The translations under genes and the position numbers were made by a program. 32,588 bases of DNA from JAVBUZ01 sp031554725 (GTDB lineage Bacteria; Bacillota; Clostridia; Lachnospirales; Lachnospiraceae). Positions 23,530 to 31,726 of the stretch are shown piece by piece. Every line of letters begins with the position of its first letter. The first letter of the stretch is position 1. The notes under the pieces were generated by a model. The model was not told where the DNA came from. It saw only the letters and a program-made list of their open reading frames with translations, and did no database searches. The stretch covers positions 1 through 32,588 of the forward strand of contig JAVBUZ010000052.1 in assembly GCA_031554725.1 (NCBI GenBank), given 5' to 3'.

Positions 23530-26049
23530 ATGACAGACTGTAAAATGAAATCCGATGGACTTACAACGGATGAGGTAAAAGAGCTTCAATTGAAGTATGG
23601 GAAAAATGAGCTTTCATCCCAAAAGAAAGAAAGTTTTGCCAAAAAGGTGTTGCATATTATTTGCGAGCCAATGTTCTTGCTACTACTTATTGCAGCAATT
23701 ATTTATTTTATACTTGGTGAACCAAGAGATGGGTTAATCATGCTTATCTTTGTTATTGGTATCATTAGTATTGATGTGATTCAGGAATGGAAGACGGATA
23801 AGACCCTAAATGCCTTAAAGGATTTGTCCGCGCCACATATTCAGGTATTACGGGATGGGAAGGAAATGCAAATTGCTAGTGAAGACCTTGTTCCTGGCGA
23901 TGTTATGATGATTTATGAAGGGGTAAAAATCCCGGCAGATGGTTTTGTGCTAAGATGTAATGACTTGTGTGTGGACGAATCCTCTTTAACTGGAGAAGCA
24001 GAGGGAGTATGGAAGCTTCCAACAGAAGACTTAGAAGAATCAAATGACTATTGGCGTAAAGACTACTGCTATGCGGGAACCTTGGTGACTCAAGGCTCGG
24101 GTGCAGTGTATGTTGAGAAAATTGGTATAAGCACTGAGTATGGAAAAATCGGACATAATGTAGCCGAGGCACCAGAAGAGGATACGCCCTTACAAAAGCA
24201 AACCAATAGTCTTGTAAAAATGTGTGCTGGTATTGCAGCAGTTTTATTTGTATTAGTCGGCGTTGTAACGTGGTTTAATATTCCAGACCATACGTTTAAA
24301 GATAGACTTATAGAAAGTATTCTTTCAGGAATTACCCTAGCTATGGCTATGATACCAGAAGAATTTCCTGTTATTTTAACGGTCTTTCTTTCCATGGGGG
24401 CGTGGAGACTAGCTAAAAAGCAGTCCTTAGTTCGTAAGTTGCCATCTGTTGAAACGCTTGGGGCAATATCTGTGCTATGTGTAGATAAAACAGGAACCAT
24501 TACCATGAATCAAATGACAGTTCAGGAAGCTTGGGCAATCGATGGGGATGAACATAAGCTTTGTGAAACCATGGGGCTTGGCTGTGAGACAGATGTTTAC
24601 GATCCTATGGAAAAAGCAATGCTGGCTTATTGTGATAAAATGGGAATTTCTCAGGAGCATTTATTTGCTGGCGAGCTTGTTAGTGAATATGCTTTTACCA
24701 ATGAGCTAAAGATGATGGGCCATGTTTGGCGTAGAAACGGTAGCTTAGTTATTGCATCAAAGGGATCACCTGAGCAGATACTAACTATTTGTAAGCTTTC
24801 CGATAAAGAGCAGGAAATCATACAGCATAAGATTGCTGCATATGCCAGGGAAGGACTAAGAGTCATTGCGGTTGCTACAGCGGAGCCATGTGATGAATCA
24901 GAGGTTCCAGAAAATATTGCCGACTGTTCGCTTAACTTTTGTGGACTTATTGGTTTAGCAGATCCACCAAGAGAATCGGTAAAAGATGATATTTCTATTT
25001 GCAATAAAGCTGGTATTCGTGTGGTAATGATTACAGGTGATAATGGTTTGACCGCAGCTTCTATTGCTAGAAAAATTAATATGAAGAATTGCGATAATAT
25101 TATTACGGGCGACATGCTTGAACATATGTCTGATGAGGAACTTCGAGAAAGGGTTAAGGATGTTAGTATTTTCTCTCGTGTAATACCAGAACATAAGATG
25201 CGTATTGTGAAAGCATTTAAGGAAAATGGTGAGATTGTTGCAATGACTGGTGATGGGGTAAATGATGCACCAGCCCTGAAATATGCTGATATAGGTATTG
25301 CTATGGGCAAACGTGGCAGTCAGGTATCTCGTGAGGCGGCGGACTTAGTACTTATGGATGACAACTTCTCAACTATTGTAGAGACAGTAAAGGATGGCCG
25401 ACGAATTTATGACAATATCCGTAAAGCAGTAGGATATATATTTACCATTCATATTCCTATTGCACTTACCTCACTTTTGGCCCCCTTGCTCGGGATTGCT
25501 GCGGGAAATCTAATGTTATTGCCATTGCATATCGTATTAATGGAATTAATTATTGACCCAACTTGTTCCATTGTTTTGGAAAGACAACCGGCTGAAATCG
25601 ATATAATGGCGCGTGGCCCACGAAATCCGAAAGAAAAGCTGCTAAATAAGAAACTGCTCCTTAAAAGTGTGATACAAGGTTTGGTGATATTTGCGGCTTC
25701 CTTTGGTACCTATTATTATCTAATGATGCAAAGTGTGAGTAATGCTTCGGTTGCTAGAACTATGGGACTGGCAATTATTATGGTTGGAAATCTCTTTTTG
25801 GTCCAGGTTAATAGCTCAGATACAGACTCGATTGTGGTATCACTTAAGAGCTTACGAAGGGATAAGGTTATGTGGGGTATAAATATTGGTACCTTAGTAG
25901 GATTAGCCTTAATTCTATATACCCCGCTTAATAGCTTTTTACAGTTGGCGGCGCTCTCCGCAGAGCAATTACTTACAGCGGTTGGCCTAGCAGCAGTGTC
26001 GGTGCTATGGTATGAGGCGGTAAAATGGGTAAAAAGAAGATTGGTATAG
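23530..26049 (+). CDS. P2-type cation-transporting ATPase under NiCo riboswitch control
   Basis: An 839-residue P-type ATPase with calcium-ATPase layout. ATG 23530 is preferred because GGAGG (23517-23521) lies 8 bases upstream; the in-frame ATG at 23515 overlaps that site. Elements in order are the actuator-loop LTGEAEG, M4 with MIPEEFPVILTVF, the phosphorylation site CVDKTGTITMN (Asp319), a nucleotide domain, MITGDNGLTA, the hinge GDGVNDAPAL (Asp575), and six C-terminal membrane segments. It lacks the CPC or SPC motif of P1B transition-metal pumps, so by sequence it would be called a Ca/Mn pump. The upstream riboswitch instead implies export of Co, Ni or Fe(II). Confidence 0.93.
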   Translation: MTDCKMKSDGLTTDEVKELQLKYGKNELSSQKKESFAKKVLHIICEPMFLLLLIAAIIYFILGEPRDGLIMLIFVIGIISIDVIQEWKTDKTLNALKDLSAPHIQVLRDGKEMQIASEDLVPGDVMMIYEGVKIPADGFVLRCNDLCVDESSLTGEAEGVWKLPTEDLEESNDYWRKDYCYAGTLVTQGSGAVYVEKIGISTEYGKIGHNVAEAPEEDTPLQKQTNSLVKMCAGIAAVLFVLVGVVTWFNIPDHTFKDRLIESILSGITLAMAMIPEEFPVILTVFLSMGAWRLAKKQSLVRKLPSVETLGAISVLCVDKTGTITMNQMTVQEAWAIDGDEHKLCETMGLGCETDVYDPMEKAMLAYCDKMGISQEHLFAGELVSEYAFTNELKMMGHVWRRNGSLVIASKGSPEQILTICKLSDKEQEIIQHKIAAYAREGLRVIAVATAEPCDESEVPENIADCSLNFCGLIGLADPPRESVKDDISICNKAGIRVVMITGDNGLTAASIARKINMKNCDNIITGDMLEHMSDEELRERVKDVSIFSRVIPEHKMRIVKAFKENGEIVAMTGDGVNDAPALKYADIGIAMGKRGSQVSREAADLVLMDDNFSTIVETVKDGRRIYDNIRKAVGYIFTIHIPIALTSLLAPLLGIAAGNLMLLPLHIVLMELIIDPTCSIVLERQPAEIDIMARGPRNPKEKLLNKKLLLKSVIQGLVIFAASFGTYYYLMMQSVSNASVARTMGLAIIMVGNLFLVQVNSSDTDSIVVSLKSLRRDKVMWGINIGTLVGLALILYTPLNSFLQLAALSAEQLLTAVGLAAVSVLWYEAVKWVKRRLV

Positions 26050-26050
26050 A

Positions 26051-26090
26051 AAGAAGGGCATCGCGTAGGCGATGTCCTTCTTATTTTTTT
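26051..26090. terminator. Bidirectional terminator between the ATPase and AraC genes
   Basis: A 14-bp stem (26051-26064 with 26069-26082, one G-T pair) with loop GTAG, then a T-rich tail. It overlaps the stop codon of the convergent AraC gene. Confidence 0.8.
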
Positions 26091-26836
26091 CGATATTTCC
26101 CTGGCGTAATTCCCATGTGTGCCTTAAACTGCCGTATAAAATGTTCGGTATGGTGGTAACCGCATAATTCCGCAATCTCATCTAAGGGTTTGCTGCTAGA
26201 GGTAAGTAGTTGACTGGCAAGCTGAACTCTACTTTGAATGACGTCCTTCGTGCAGGTGGTATTAAAGTAATGTGGATATACAAAATGCAGATACCCAGCA
26301 CTGATGTTTAACTGCTTAGCCATTCTTTGCACACTCCAATCTTTGTCAGGAGAAGAGTAAATTTGCTCACGTAGGTCTGCTAAGGCGTAATAAAGGTCTG
26401 GATACTCGCTAGCATTACTTTCGGCTGAGATTTTGTCTAGCAGTGCAGAGGTAAGATTATGGATAATCAAACTTCGGTGAGAAGAGGCGCCATAATATTC
26501 AGTGCATATGATATGAAAAAGGTCATAATAATCTTTGGTATTATGTAGTGGAATGGGCTTGCCAAAAGGAAAATGCTCTCCAAATAGAGGCTGGCTGGAG
26601 CTAATATGTGCCCAATTATTTGTATAAGCAGCATTGTCTGCACAGTAACGGTGCTTTTGGCCAGGCTTAAAAACAACTGCAGTATGAGGGGGAGTTGTTT
26701 GCCAAGCGCCATCCACAAGAAACTTTGCCGATGATTTTATCAATAATAGTAGATAAACTGGATGACCGTTAGGGCGGTCAATATTAAAGGAGCTATCGTG
26801 AGTGGCATTTTCACCAATTCTTTTAATCTGTATCAT
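26081..26836 (-). CDS. AraC-family transcriptional regulator
   Basis: 251 residues from ATG 26836, chosen because AGAGGT lies just upstream on the minus strand; an upstream in-frame ATG at 26881 has no ribosome site. The N-terminal half is a cupin-like ligand domain (VVFKPGQKHRYC is a typical strand pair). The C-terminal ~100 residues are the two-HTH AraC domain: MAKQLNISAGYLHFVYPHYF, then DEIAELCGYHHTEHFIRQFK and the closing GITPGKYRKK. It is divergent from the GH2 glycosidase gene with a 131-base intergenic region, so it most likely activates that gene in response to its glycoside substrate or product. Confidence 0.9.
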   Translation of the reverse strand: MIQIKRIGENATHDSSFNIDRPNGHPVYLLLLIKSSAKFLVDGAWQTTPPHTAVVFKPGQKHRYCADNAAYTNNWAHISSSQPLFGEHFPFGKPIPLHNTKDYYDLFHIICTEYYGASSHRSLIIHNLTSALLDKISAESNASEYPDLYYALADLREQIYSSPDKDWSVQRMAKQLNISAGYLHFVYPHYFNTTCTKDVIQSRVQLASQLLTSSSKPLDEIAELCGYHHTEHFIRQFKAHMGITPGKYRKK

Positions 26837-26903
26837 AAGTAACCTCTGTTTCGCTATCTGAGAATACATCAATTTTAACATACTTTAGTTCATTGCAAAA
26901 TAC

Positions 26904-26926
26904 CAATAAGGCATATACTCTTATTG
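26904..26926. promoter_or_regulatory. Inverted repeat in the araC-type/GH2 divergent region
   Basis: CAATAAG (26904-26910), 9 bases, CTTATTG (26920-26926), 41 bases upstream of the GH2 start. This is a candidate regulator site. No strong -35/-10 pair for the GH2 gene is seen, which fits an activator-dependent promoter. Confidence 0.4.
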
Positions 26927-26967
26927 TAATATAGTTAGAATATATCAATTGAAAGGAATAAGAGGAT

Positions 26968-28656
26968 ATGATAAGAACATTTTCGGAACATAAAGTCAGA
27001 CCGCAGCAAGAGCTTACAGGAAAGCTTTGGGAATTTTCTCCTTGCCAGGGAGAATTTACTGGTAAAAAATATCAAGTGGCAACACCGAGCTGTTGGGAAA
27101 GTTATTCGGAGTTTACGGGATATAGGGGAGAAGGAATCTATAAGACAAGCTTTGTGGCAGGGGGAAATATTAGACTAGAATTTAAGGGGGTAAGCCATAC
27201 TGCTACCGTGTTTTTAGATGGAGAGGAAATTGTCACACACTATAATGCTTATACAAGCTTTAGCACTATCGTGCAGAATTTAGCACAAGGCGAGCATATA
27301 TTAGTGGTCAGGGCGGATAATCGCTTTAGTGAAGCAAGTGCGCTACACATTCCCAATGATTACATGTCCTATGGAGGAGTAAGTAGACCTGTTGTGCTAG
27401 AACAGCTTTCAGATGTGTTCATACAGTGGATCCATGTGACGCCTAGTGGTGGGGATAAAGGTTGGAAAGCCAAGGTGGAAGTAAAGCTAGAAAATATAGA
27501 AGAAAAAAATACGACTGTGGAAGTAAAAGTAAAAATAGCAGATAAAGAAATTATCTGGCAAGACGTGAAAATAAGTGCCCAGGACAGTTTGCTGTTAGAA
27601 GGAGAGCTTAGATTTGAGAATGTTATCCCGTGGACCATGGAAGAGCCTAAACTATACTACGCAGAGGCACTTATTGAGAAAAATGGAAAGGTGGTTGATG
27701 ATTTTATTGACCGCTTTGGTTTTAGGCAGATAAATACAGAAGGGAAGAAAATATTACTAAATGGCAAGCCTATTCGCATAAAAGGCTTTTGTCGTCATGA
27801 GGATCATCCTCAGTTTGGGTGTGCCTTACCTTATGCAGCCATGGCAGCAGACTTAGAGATTATAAAACATTTGGGGGCCAATTCGGTTCGCACATCACAC
27901 TATCCCAATGACGAAATTTTTCTCGACCTATGTGATGAACAGGGAATTCTAGTGTGGGAGGAAAACCATGCCAGAGGACTATCACTAGAAAATATGCTAA
28001 ATCCTAATTTTGAGCCACAGGCTGAGGAAGTCATTCGAGAAATGATTTCCCTACATTATAATCACCCTTCTATTTATATTTGGGGAATTTTAAATGAGTG
28101 TGCAAGTGAAACCCAGTACGGAAAAGAATGCTATGAAAAGCAGCTGACACTCATAAAACAGCTTGATACCTCAAGACCACACTCCTTTGCAAGCTGTAAG
28201 TTTAAGACCGATATCTGCTTTGGTTTACCAGATATTGTTTCCTACAATATCTATCCTAAATGGTATCATGACACACCTGTGACGGAGTATCTGGAGGATT
28301 TGTATCAGTGGGTACAAAAAGAAACGAAAGGGGCTGGAAAGCCATTTCTAATTACAGAGATAGGGGCAGGAGGTATCTATGGGTATCACAATCCTTATCA
28401 GTCCAAATGGACGGAGGAATATCAGGCAAAAACACTAAAGGAGCAAATTAAGACGGTTCTTGATTATGACGACTGCTGTGGCGTCTATATCTGGCAGTTT
28501 TGTGATATCCGTGTTAGCGAGGAATGGTTTGCAGTTAGGCCGCGTACTATGAATAATAAAGGAATTGTAGATGAGTATAGGCGTAGGAAGCTTTCCTACG
28601 AGGTAGTAAAAGAAATATTTGAATCATATGGCAACTATAAAAAATGGATGGACTAA
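26968..28656 (+). CDS. GH2 glycosidase, beta-glucuronidase-like
   Basis: 562 residues in the compact three-domain GUS layout: jelly roll (about 1-150), Ig-like domain (150-255), TIM barrel (255-562). RTSHYPND is conserved. The acid-base Glu377 is in WGILNECAS and the nucleophile is Glu464 in LITEIGAGG. RPRTMNNKG provides an N-x-K motif (Asn529, Lys531), the pair that recognises the glucuronate carboxylate in bacterial GUS enzymes, so glucuronidase is favoured over galactosidase. There is no signal peptide, so it is cytosolic. It is divergent from the AraC regulator and preceded by AAGAGG. The gene has no transporter next to it. A galacturonidase or other uronide specificity cannot be excluded. 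Confidence 0.85.
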   Translation: MIRTFSEHKVRPQQELTGKLWEFSPCQGEFTGKKYQVATPSCWESYSEFTGYRGEGIYKTSFVAGGNIRLEFKGVSHTATVFLDGEEIVTHYNAYTSFSTIVQNLAQGEHILVVRADNRFSEASALHIPNDYMSYGGVSRPVVLEQLSDVFIQWIHVTPSGGDKGWKAKVEVKLENIEEKNTTVEVKVKIADKEIIWQDVKISAQDSLLLEGELRFENVIPWTMEEPKLYYAEALIEKNGKVVDDFIDRFGFRQINTEGKKILLNGKPIRIKGFCRHEDHPQFGCALPYAAMAADLEIIKHLGANSVRTSHYPNDEIFLDLCDEQGILVWEENHARGLSLENMLNPNFEPQAEEVIREMISLHYNHPSIYIWGILNECASETQYGKECYEKQLTLIKQLDTSRPHSFASCKFKTDICFGLPDIVSYNIYPKWYHDTPVTEYLEDLYQWVQKETKGAGKPFLITEIGAGGIYGYHNPYQSKWTEEYQAKTLKEQIKTVLDYDDCCGVYIWQFCDIRVSEEWFAVRPRTMNNKGIVDEYRRRKLSYEVVKEIFESYGNYKKWMD

Positions 28657-28689
28657 TGGAAGGTTTCGTTGTATTTAAAGCTGTTTTAT

Positions 28690-28732
28690 GATAACATAAA
28701 AATAATTTTAAGTATTTATGGTGAATGTTATC
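28690..28732. promoter_or_regulatory. 8-bp inverted repeat upstream of the hybrid kinase gene
   Basis: GATAACAT (28690-28697) and ATGTTATC (28725-28732), 27 bases apart, between the GH2 stop and the kinase start. It could be an operator or a weak stem-loop. Confidence 0.25.
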
Positions 28733-28763
28733 TAGGTTGTATACAAGGGGGAAGAGCCTTCCA

Positions 28764-31622
28764 ATGAAAAAACAAAGAAAAACCAAAAAAATTATTACAT
28801 TTCTTTTGCTATTCCTGTTTTATGTAAATTTGTTTTCTGAAATTTTACCGGTTAATGCTGCCCAGAAGGGGGCTGAACATAAGACGGTAAAGGTGGGTTA
28901 CCTTCTAGCGGCGGGCTATCAAGAGGGCAAGGAAGGAGAACCCAAAAGTGGTTTTGGATATGAATACTATCAACAGATTTCCTATTACAGTGGCTGGAAG
29001 TATGAGTACGTGTATGGGACCTTTGGCGAGCTTTTAGAGATGCTAAAGGCTGGTGAAATTGATATTATGGGAAATCTATCTTATACAGATGAGCGTGCGC
29101 GAGATATTTTGTATTCGATGGAAGAACAGGGACGAGAGGTATATTACATTTATGTGACTGTTGATCAGACAGCCATTGACCCTAACGATTATACAACACT
29201 AGATGGAAAAAAGATTTGCGTAAGTAAAGGAAGTTATCAGGAAGGATTATTGGTAGAGTGGTGCAAGCATAATGAAATAGATTGTGAGATTGTTGGGTAT
29301 ACCGACTCGGTAGAGCGTACACAAGCATTAAATAATGGCGAAGTGGATGCGGCACTGTCGGTAACAATTACGGATCGTAATGAAAATAATGCTAGCTGGT
29401 TGCCGATTATTAAATTAGGAGATGCCCCCTTTTATTTTGGCGTGAACAAAAATAGACCTGATCTTTTAGAAGACTTAAATACCGCACTTTCTAAAATTCA
29501 ATCACAAAATCGATTTTACAATAATGAGGTATATCAAAAGTATATAACCGGTGCATCACAGATTACAGAGACACTGTCCAAAGAGGAGAAGGTGTGGATT
29601 GCGTCTCATGACGAGATTAGAGTTGGATATATAAATGACTTTGCACCATACTGCTTTAGGGATCCGGATACCCATGAAATAAATGGTATGGCGCCAGCGG
29701 TGCTTTCTTATATAGCAGAAAAATATGGAGTAAACTTTAAATATAAGGAATTCAATCTATATACAGAAATGATTGATGCCCTAAAAAATAAAGAAATTGA
29801 TGTAATGCTACCAGTATTAGGAGATTATTGGGCGGCAGAGGAGCAAGGCTTTTGCTTGACTAGCTCAGTCACATCAAGCACTATGACGATGTTCTATACC
29901 AATGATAAGCTAACCACACAGGCGATGAAAGAAAAAATTGCAATTAGTGTAGAAAGTCCATTTCAGGAATATTACGCAAAGATATATTATCCAGATGCGG
30001 AGCTAGTAGAGTGTACATCCATTCAAGAATGTATGGCAGCAGTGCGAGAAGGCAGAGCAAATAGCACAATTGCAAATACGAATATTTATCAAATTTGGGC
30101 ATATCAAAAGAACTTTAAGCAAGATATAAAAAGTATACCACTTCACGAGAGCATCGATGTTTGTTTTGCAGTTTGTGAAGATGATATCACCTTTTTAACA
30201 TTTATGAGCCGAGGTGTTTCCATAACACCTGATTCCATTATTAATGATGCATTGGTGTCAGCATCCAATGTTGAGAGGGAGTATTCTTTTGTTGATGTTA
30301 TGAAAAACAATGTTCTGGCGATTGTCATAATAGGAATCGCTGTTTTGTTAGTTATTGTACTTACCTTCTGGCATTACGCTATGGTTACAACAAGGAATAA
30401 AAGAGAACTGTTAGAGGCTAATAAAGCGGCGGAAAGAGCAAAAGAAGAGGCTGTAAGGGCCAACACTGCAAAATCCGAGTTTTTAAGTAGAATATCTCAT
30501 GATATTAGAACGCCAGTTAATGGTATTATGGGAATGCTTGATATTTCTCAAAAAAGCATGAATAATCCAGAAAAATTAAAGGAGTGTCATGATAAAATCC
30601 GTACCTCCTCAGGCTATTTACTCTCGCTGATAAATGATGTGCTTGATATGAGTAAGCTAGAGGCCGGTGAGGTAGAGCTTGTAGAAGAGCCATTTGACAT
30701 ACGTGAGTTATATAAGAGCTGTGCAGATATTTTTCAGCCGCTAGCAGAGAAAAATGCGATTACTGTAAATGAGCTAATGGACGAAAACATAGCTCATCCA
30801 TATATAATTGGTAGCCCATTGCATCTAAGACAGATTTTAGTAAATGTTATTACCAATGCGATTAAATATAATAAAGTGGGTGGCAGTGTAACTTCGACGA
30901 TAAAAGAAGCTTCTTGTACAGAAGATGTTGTGACCTATCAATTTATTATTACAGATTCAGGGATAGGAATAAGCGAAGACTTTCAAATGCATATGTTTGA
31001 ATCATTTACTCAAGAAAACGGTGGCGGTCGCACTACTTACCAAGGCTCGGGATTAGGCCTTGCCATTGTGAAGAAAATGGTTGAGCAGATGAAAGGAGAA
31101 ATAGCGGTTAGTAGTAAGATAAATGAAGGTAGTACATTTATAATTACGATTCCATTGCAGATTGATAAGAGTCCTTCAATGCTAGAAACATCGGCGGTGG
31201 GGGATTATGCGTCGGTAGTGTCGGGGATGCGAGTTCTTCTTGTAGAGGATAATGCGCTCAATATGGAAATAGCAAAATATATGCTAGAGGAGGCTCAAAT
31301 AGTTGTTACGGAGGCAATCGATGGGCAGCAAGCGGTTGATGCATTTATACAATCGGAAGTTGGTCAATTTGATATGATTCTAATGGATATCATGATGCCT
31401 GTAATGGATGGGCTTACGGCCACAAGAGTGATACGTGCACTAGATAGAGCAGATGCAAAAACCATACCAATTATTGCCTTAACGGCAAATGCTTATGCCG
31501 AAGATGCGAAAAAAGCAAAGGAAGCAGGAATGAATGAGCATATAGCAAAACCTATTAATGCACCCCAAATGCTAAAAGCGATGGCAGAGTTTCATACAAT
31601 AATTAATTTGACGAAAGAATAA
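28764..31622 (+). CDS. Hybrid sensor histidine kinase with two solute-binding-protein-type sensor domains
   Basis: 952 residues from ATG 28764, chosen for AAGGGGGA upstream and because it opens a signal peptide (KKQRKTKK, hydrophobic core, cut near VNAA). Two extracellular SBP_bac_3 domains follow: the first from KTVKVGYL with DIMGNLSYTDERA, the second from IRVGYINDFAPYCF with DVMLPVLGDYW. A single membrane helix lies near 514-536. Then come a coiled coil, HisKA (His579 in SRISHDIRTPVNG), the ATPase domain with NVITNAIKYN, DSGIGIS and GSGLGLAIV, and a REC domain (Asp875 in LMDIMMPVMDG, Lys in AKPI). This resembles EvgS/BvgS-type kinases but without PAS or Hpt. No cognate regulator lies beside it. 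Confidence 0.93.
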   Translation: MKKQRKTKKIITFLLLFLFYVNLFSEILPVNAAQKGAEHKTVKVGYLLAAGYQEGKEGEPKSGFGYEYYQQISYYSGWKYEYVYGTFGELLEMLKAGEIDIMGNLSYTDERARDILYSMEEQGREVYYIYVTVDQTAIDPNDYTTLDGKKICVSKGSYQEGLLVEWCKHNEIDCEIVGYTDSVERTQALNNGEVDAALSVTITDRNENNASWLPIIKLGDAPFYFGVNKNRPDLLEDLNTALSKIQSQNRFYNNEVYQKYITGASQITETLSKEEKVWIASHDEIRVGYINDFAPYCFRDPDTHEINGMAPAVLSYIAEKYGVNFKYKEFNLYTEMIDALKNKEIDVMLPVLGDYWAAEEQGFCLTSSVTSSTMTMFYTNDKLTTQAMKEKIAISVESPFQEYYAKIYYPDAELVECTSIQECMAAVREGRANSTIANTNIYQIWAYQKNFKQDIKSIPLHESIDVCFAVCEDDITFLTFMSRGVSITPDSIINDALVSASNVEREYSFVDVMKNNVLAIVIIGIAVLLVIVLTFWHYAMVTTRNKRELLEANKAAERAKEEAVRANTAKSEFLSRISHDIRTPVNGIMGMLDISQKSMNNPEKLKECHDKIRTSSGYLLSLINDVLDMSKLEAGEVELVEEPFDIRELYKSCADIFQPLAEKNAITVNELMDENIAHPYIIGSPLHLRQILVNVITNAIKYNKVGGSVTSTIKEASCTEDVVTYQFIITDSGIGISEDFQMHMFESFTQENGGGRTTYQGSGLGLAIVKKMVEQMKGEIAVSSKINEGSTFIITIPLQIDKSPSMLETSAVGDYASVVSGMRVLLVEDNALNMEIAKYMLEEAQIVVTEAIDGQQAVDAFIQSEVGQFDMILMDIMMPVMDGLTATRVIRALDRADAKTIPIIALTANAYAEDAKKAKEAGMNEHIAKPINAPQMLKAMAEFHTIINLTKE

Positions 31623-31630
31623 ATAACATG

Positions 31631-31660
31631 AAAAAGTCTTGAATGTTCAAGGCTTTTTTT
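31631..31660 (+). terminator. Intrinsic terminator after the hybrid kinase gene
   Basis: AAAAAGTCTTGAA (31631-31643) pairs with TTCAAGGCTTTTT (31646-31658) with one G-T pair and a tight loop; the T run continues to 31660. Confidence 0.75.
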
Positions 31661-31661
31661 C

Positions 31662-31690
31662 TTGTTTACATTTACATCTTAGCATATAAT
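31662..31690 (+). promoter_or_regulatory. Promoter of the epimerase gene
   Basis: TTGTTT (31662-31667), a 17-base spacer and a perfect TATAAT (31685-31690), 37 bases upstream of the start codon. Confidence 0.75.
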
Positions 31691-31726
31691 TAGAAGGAAA
31701 AGTGTAAGTGCATATGGGAGAAAGCA

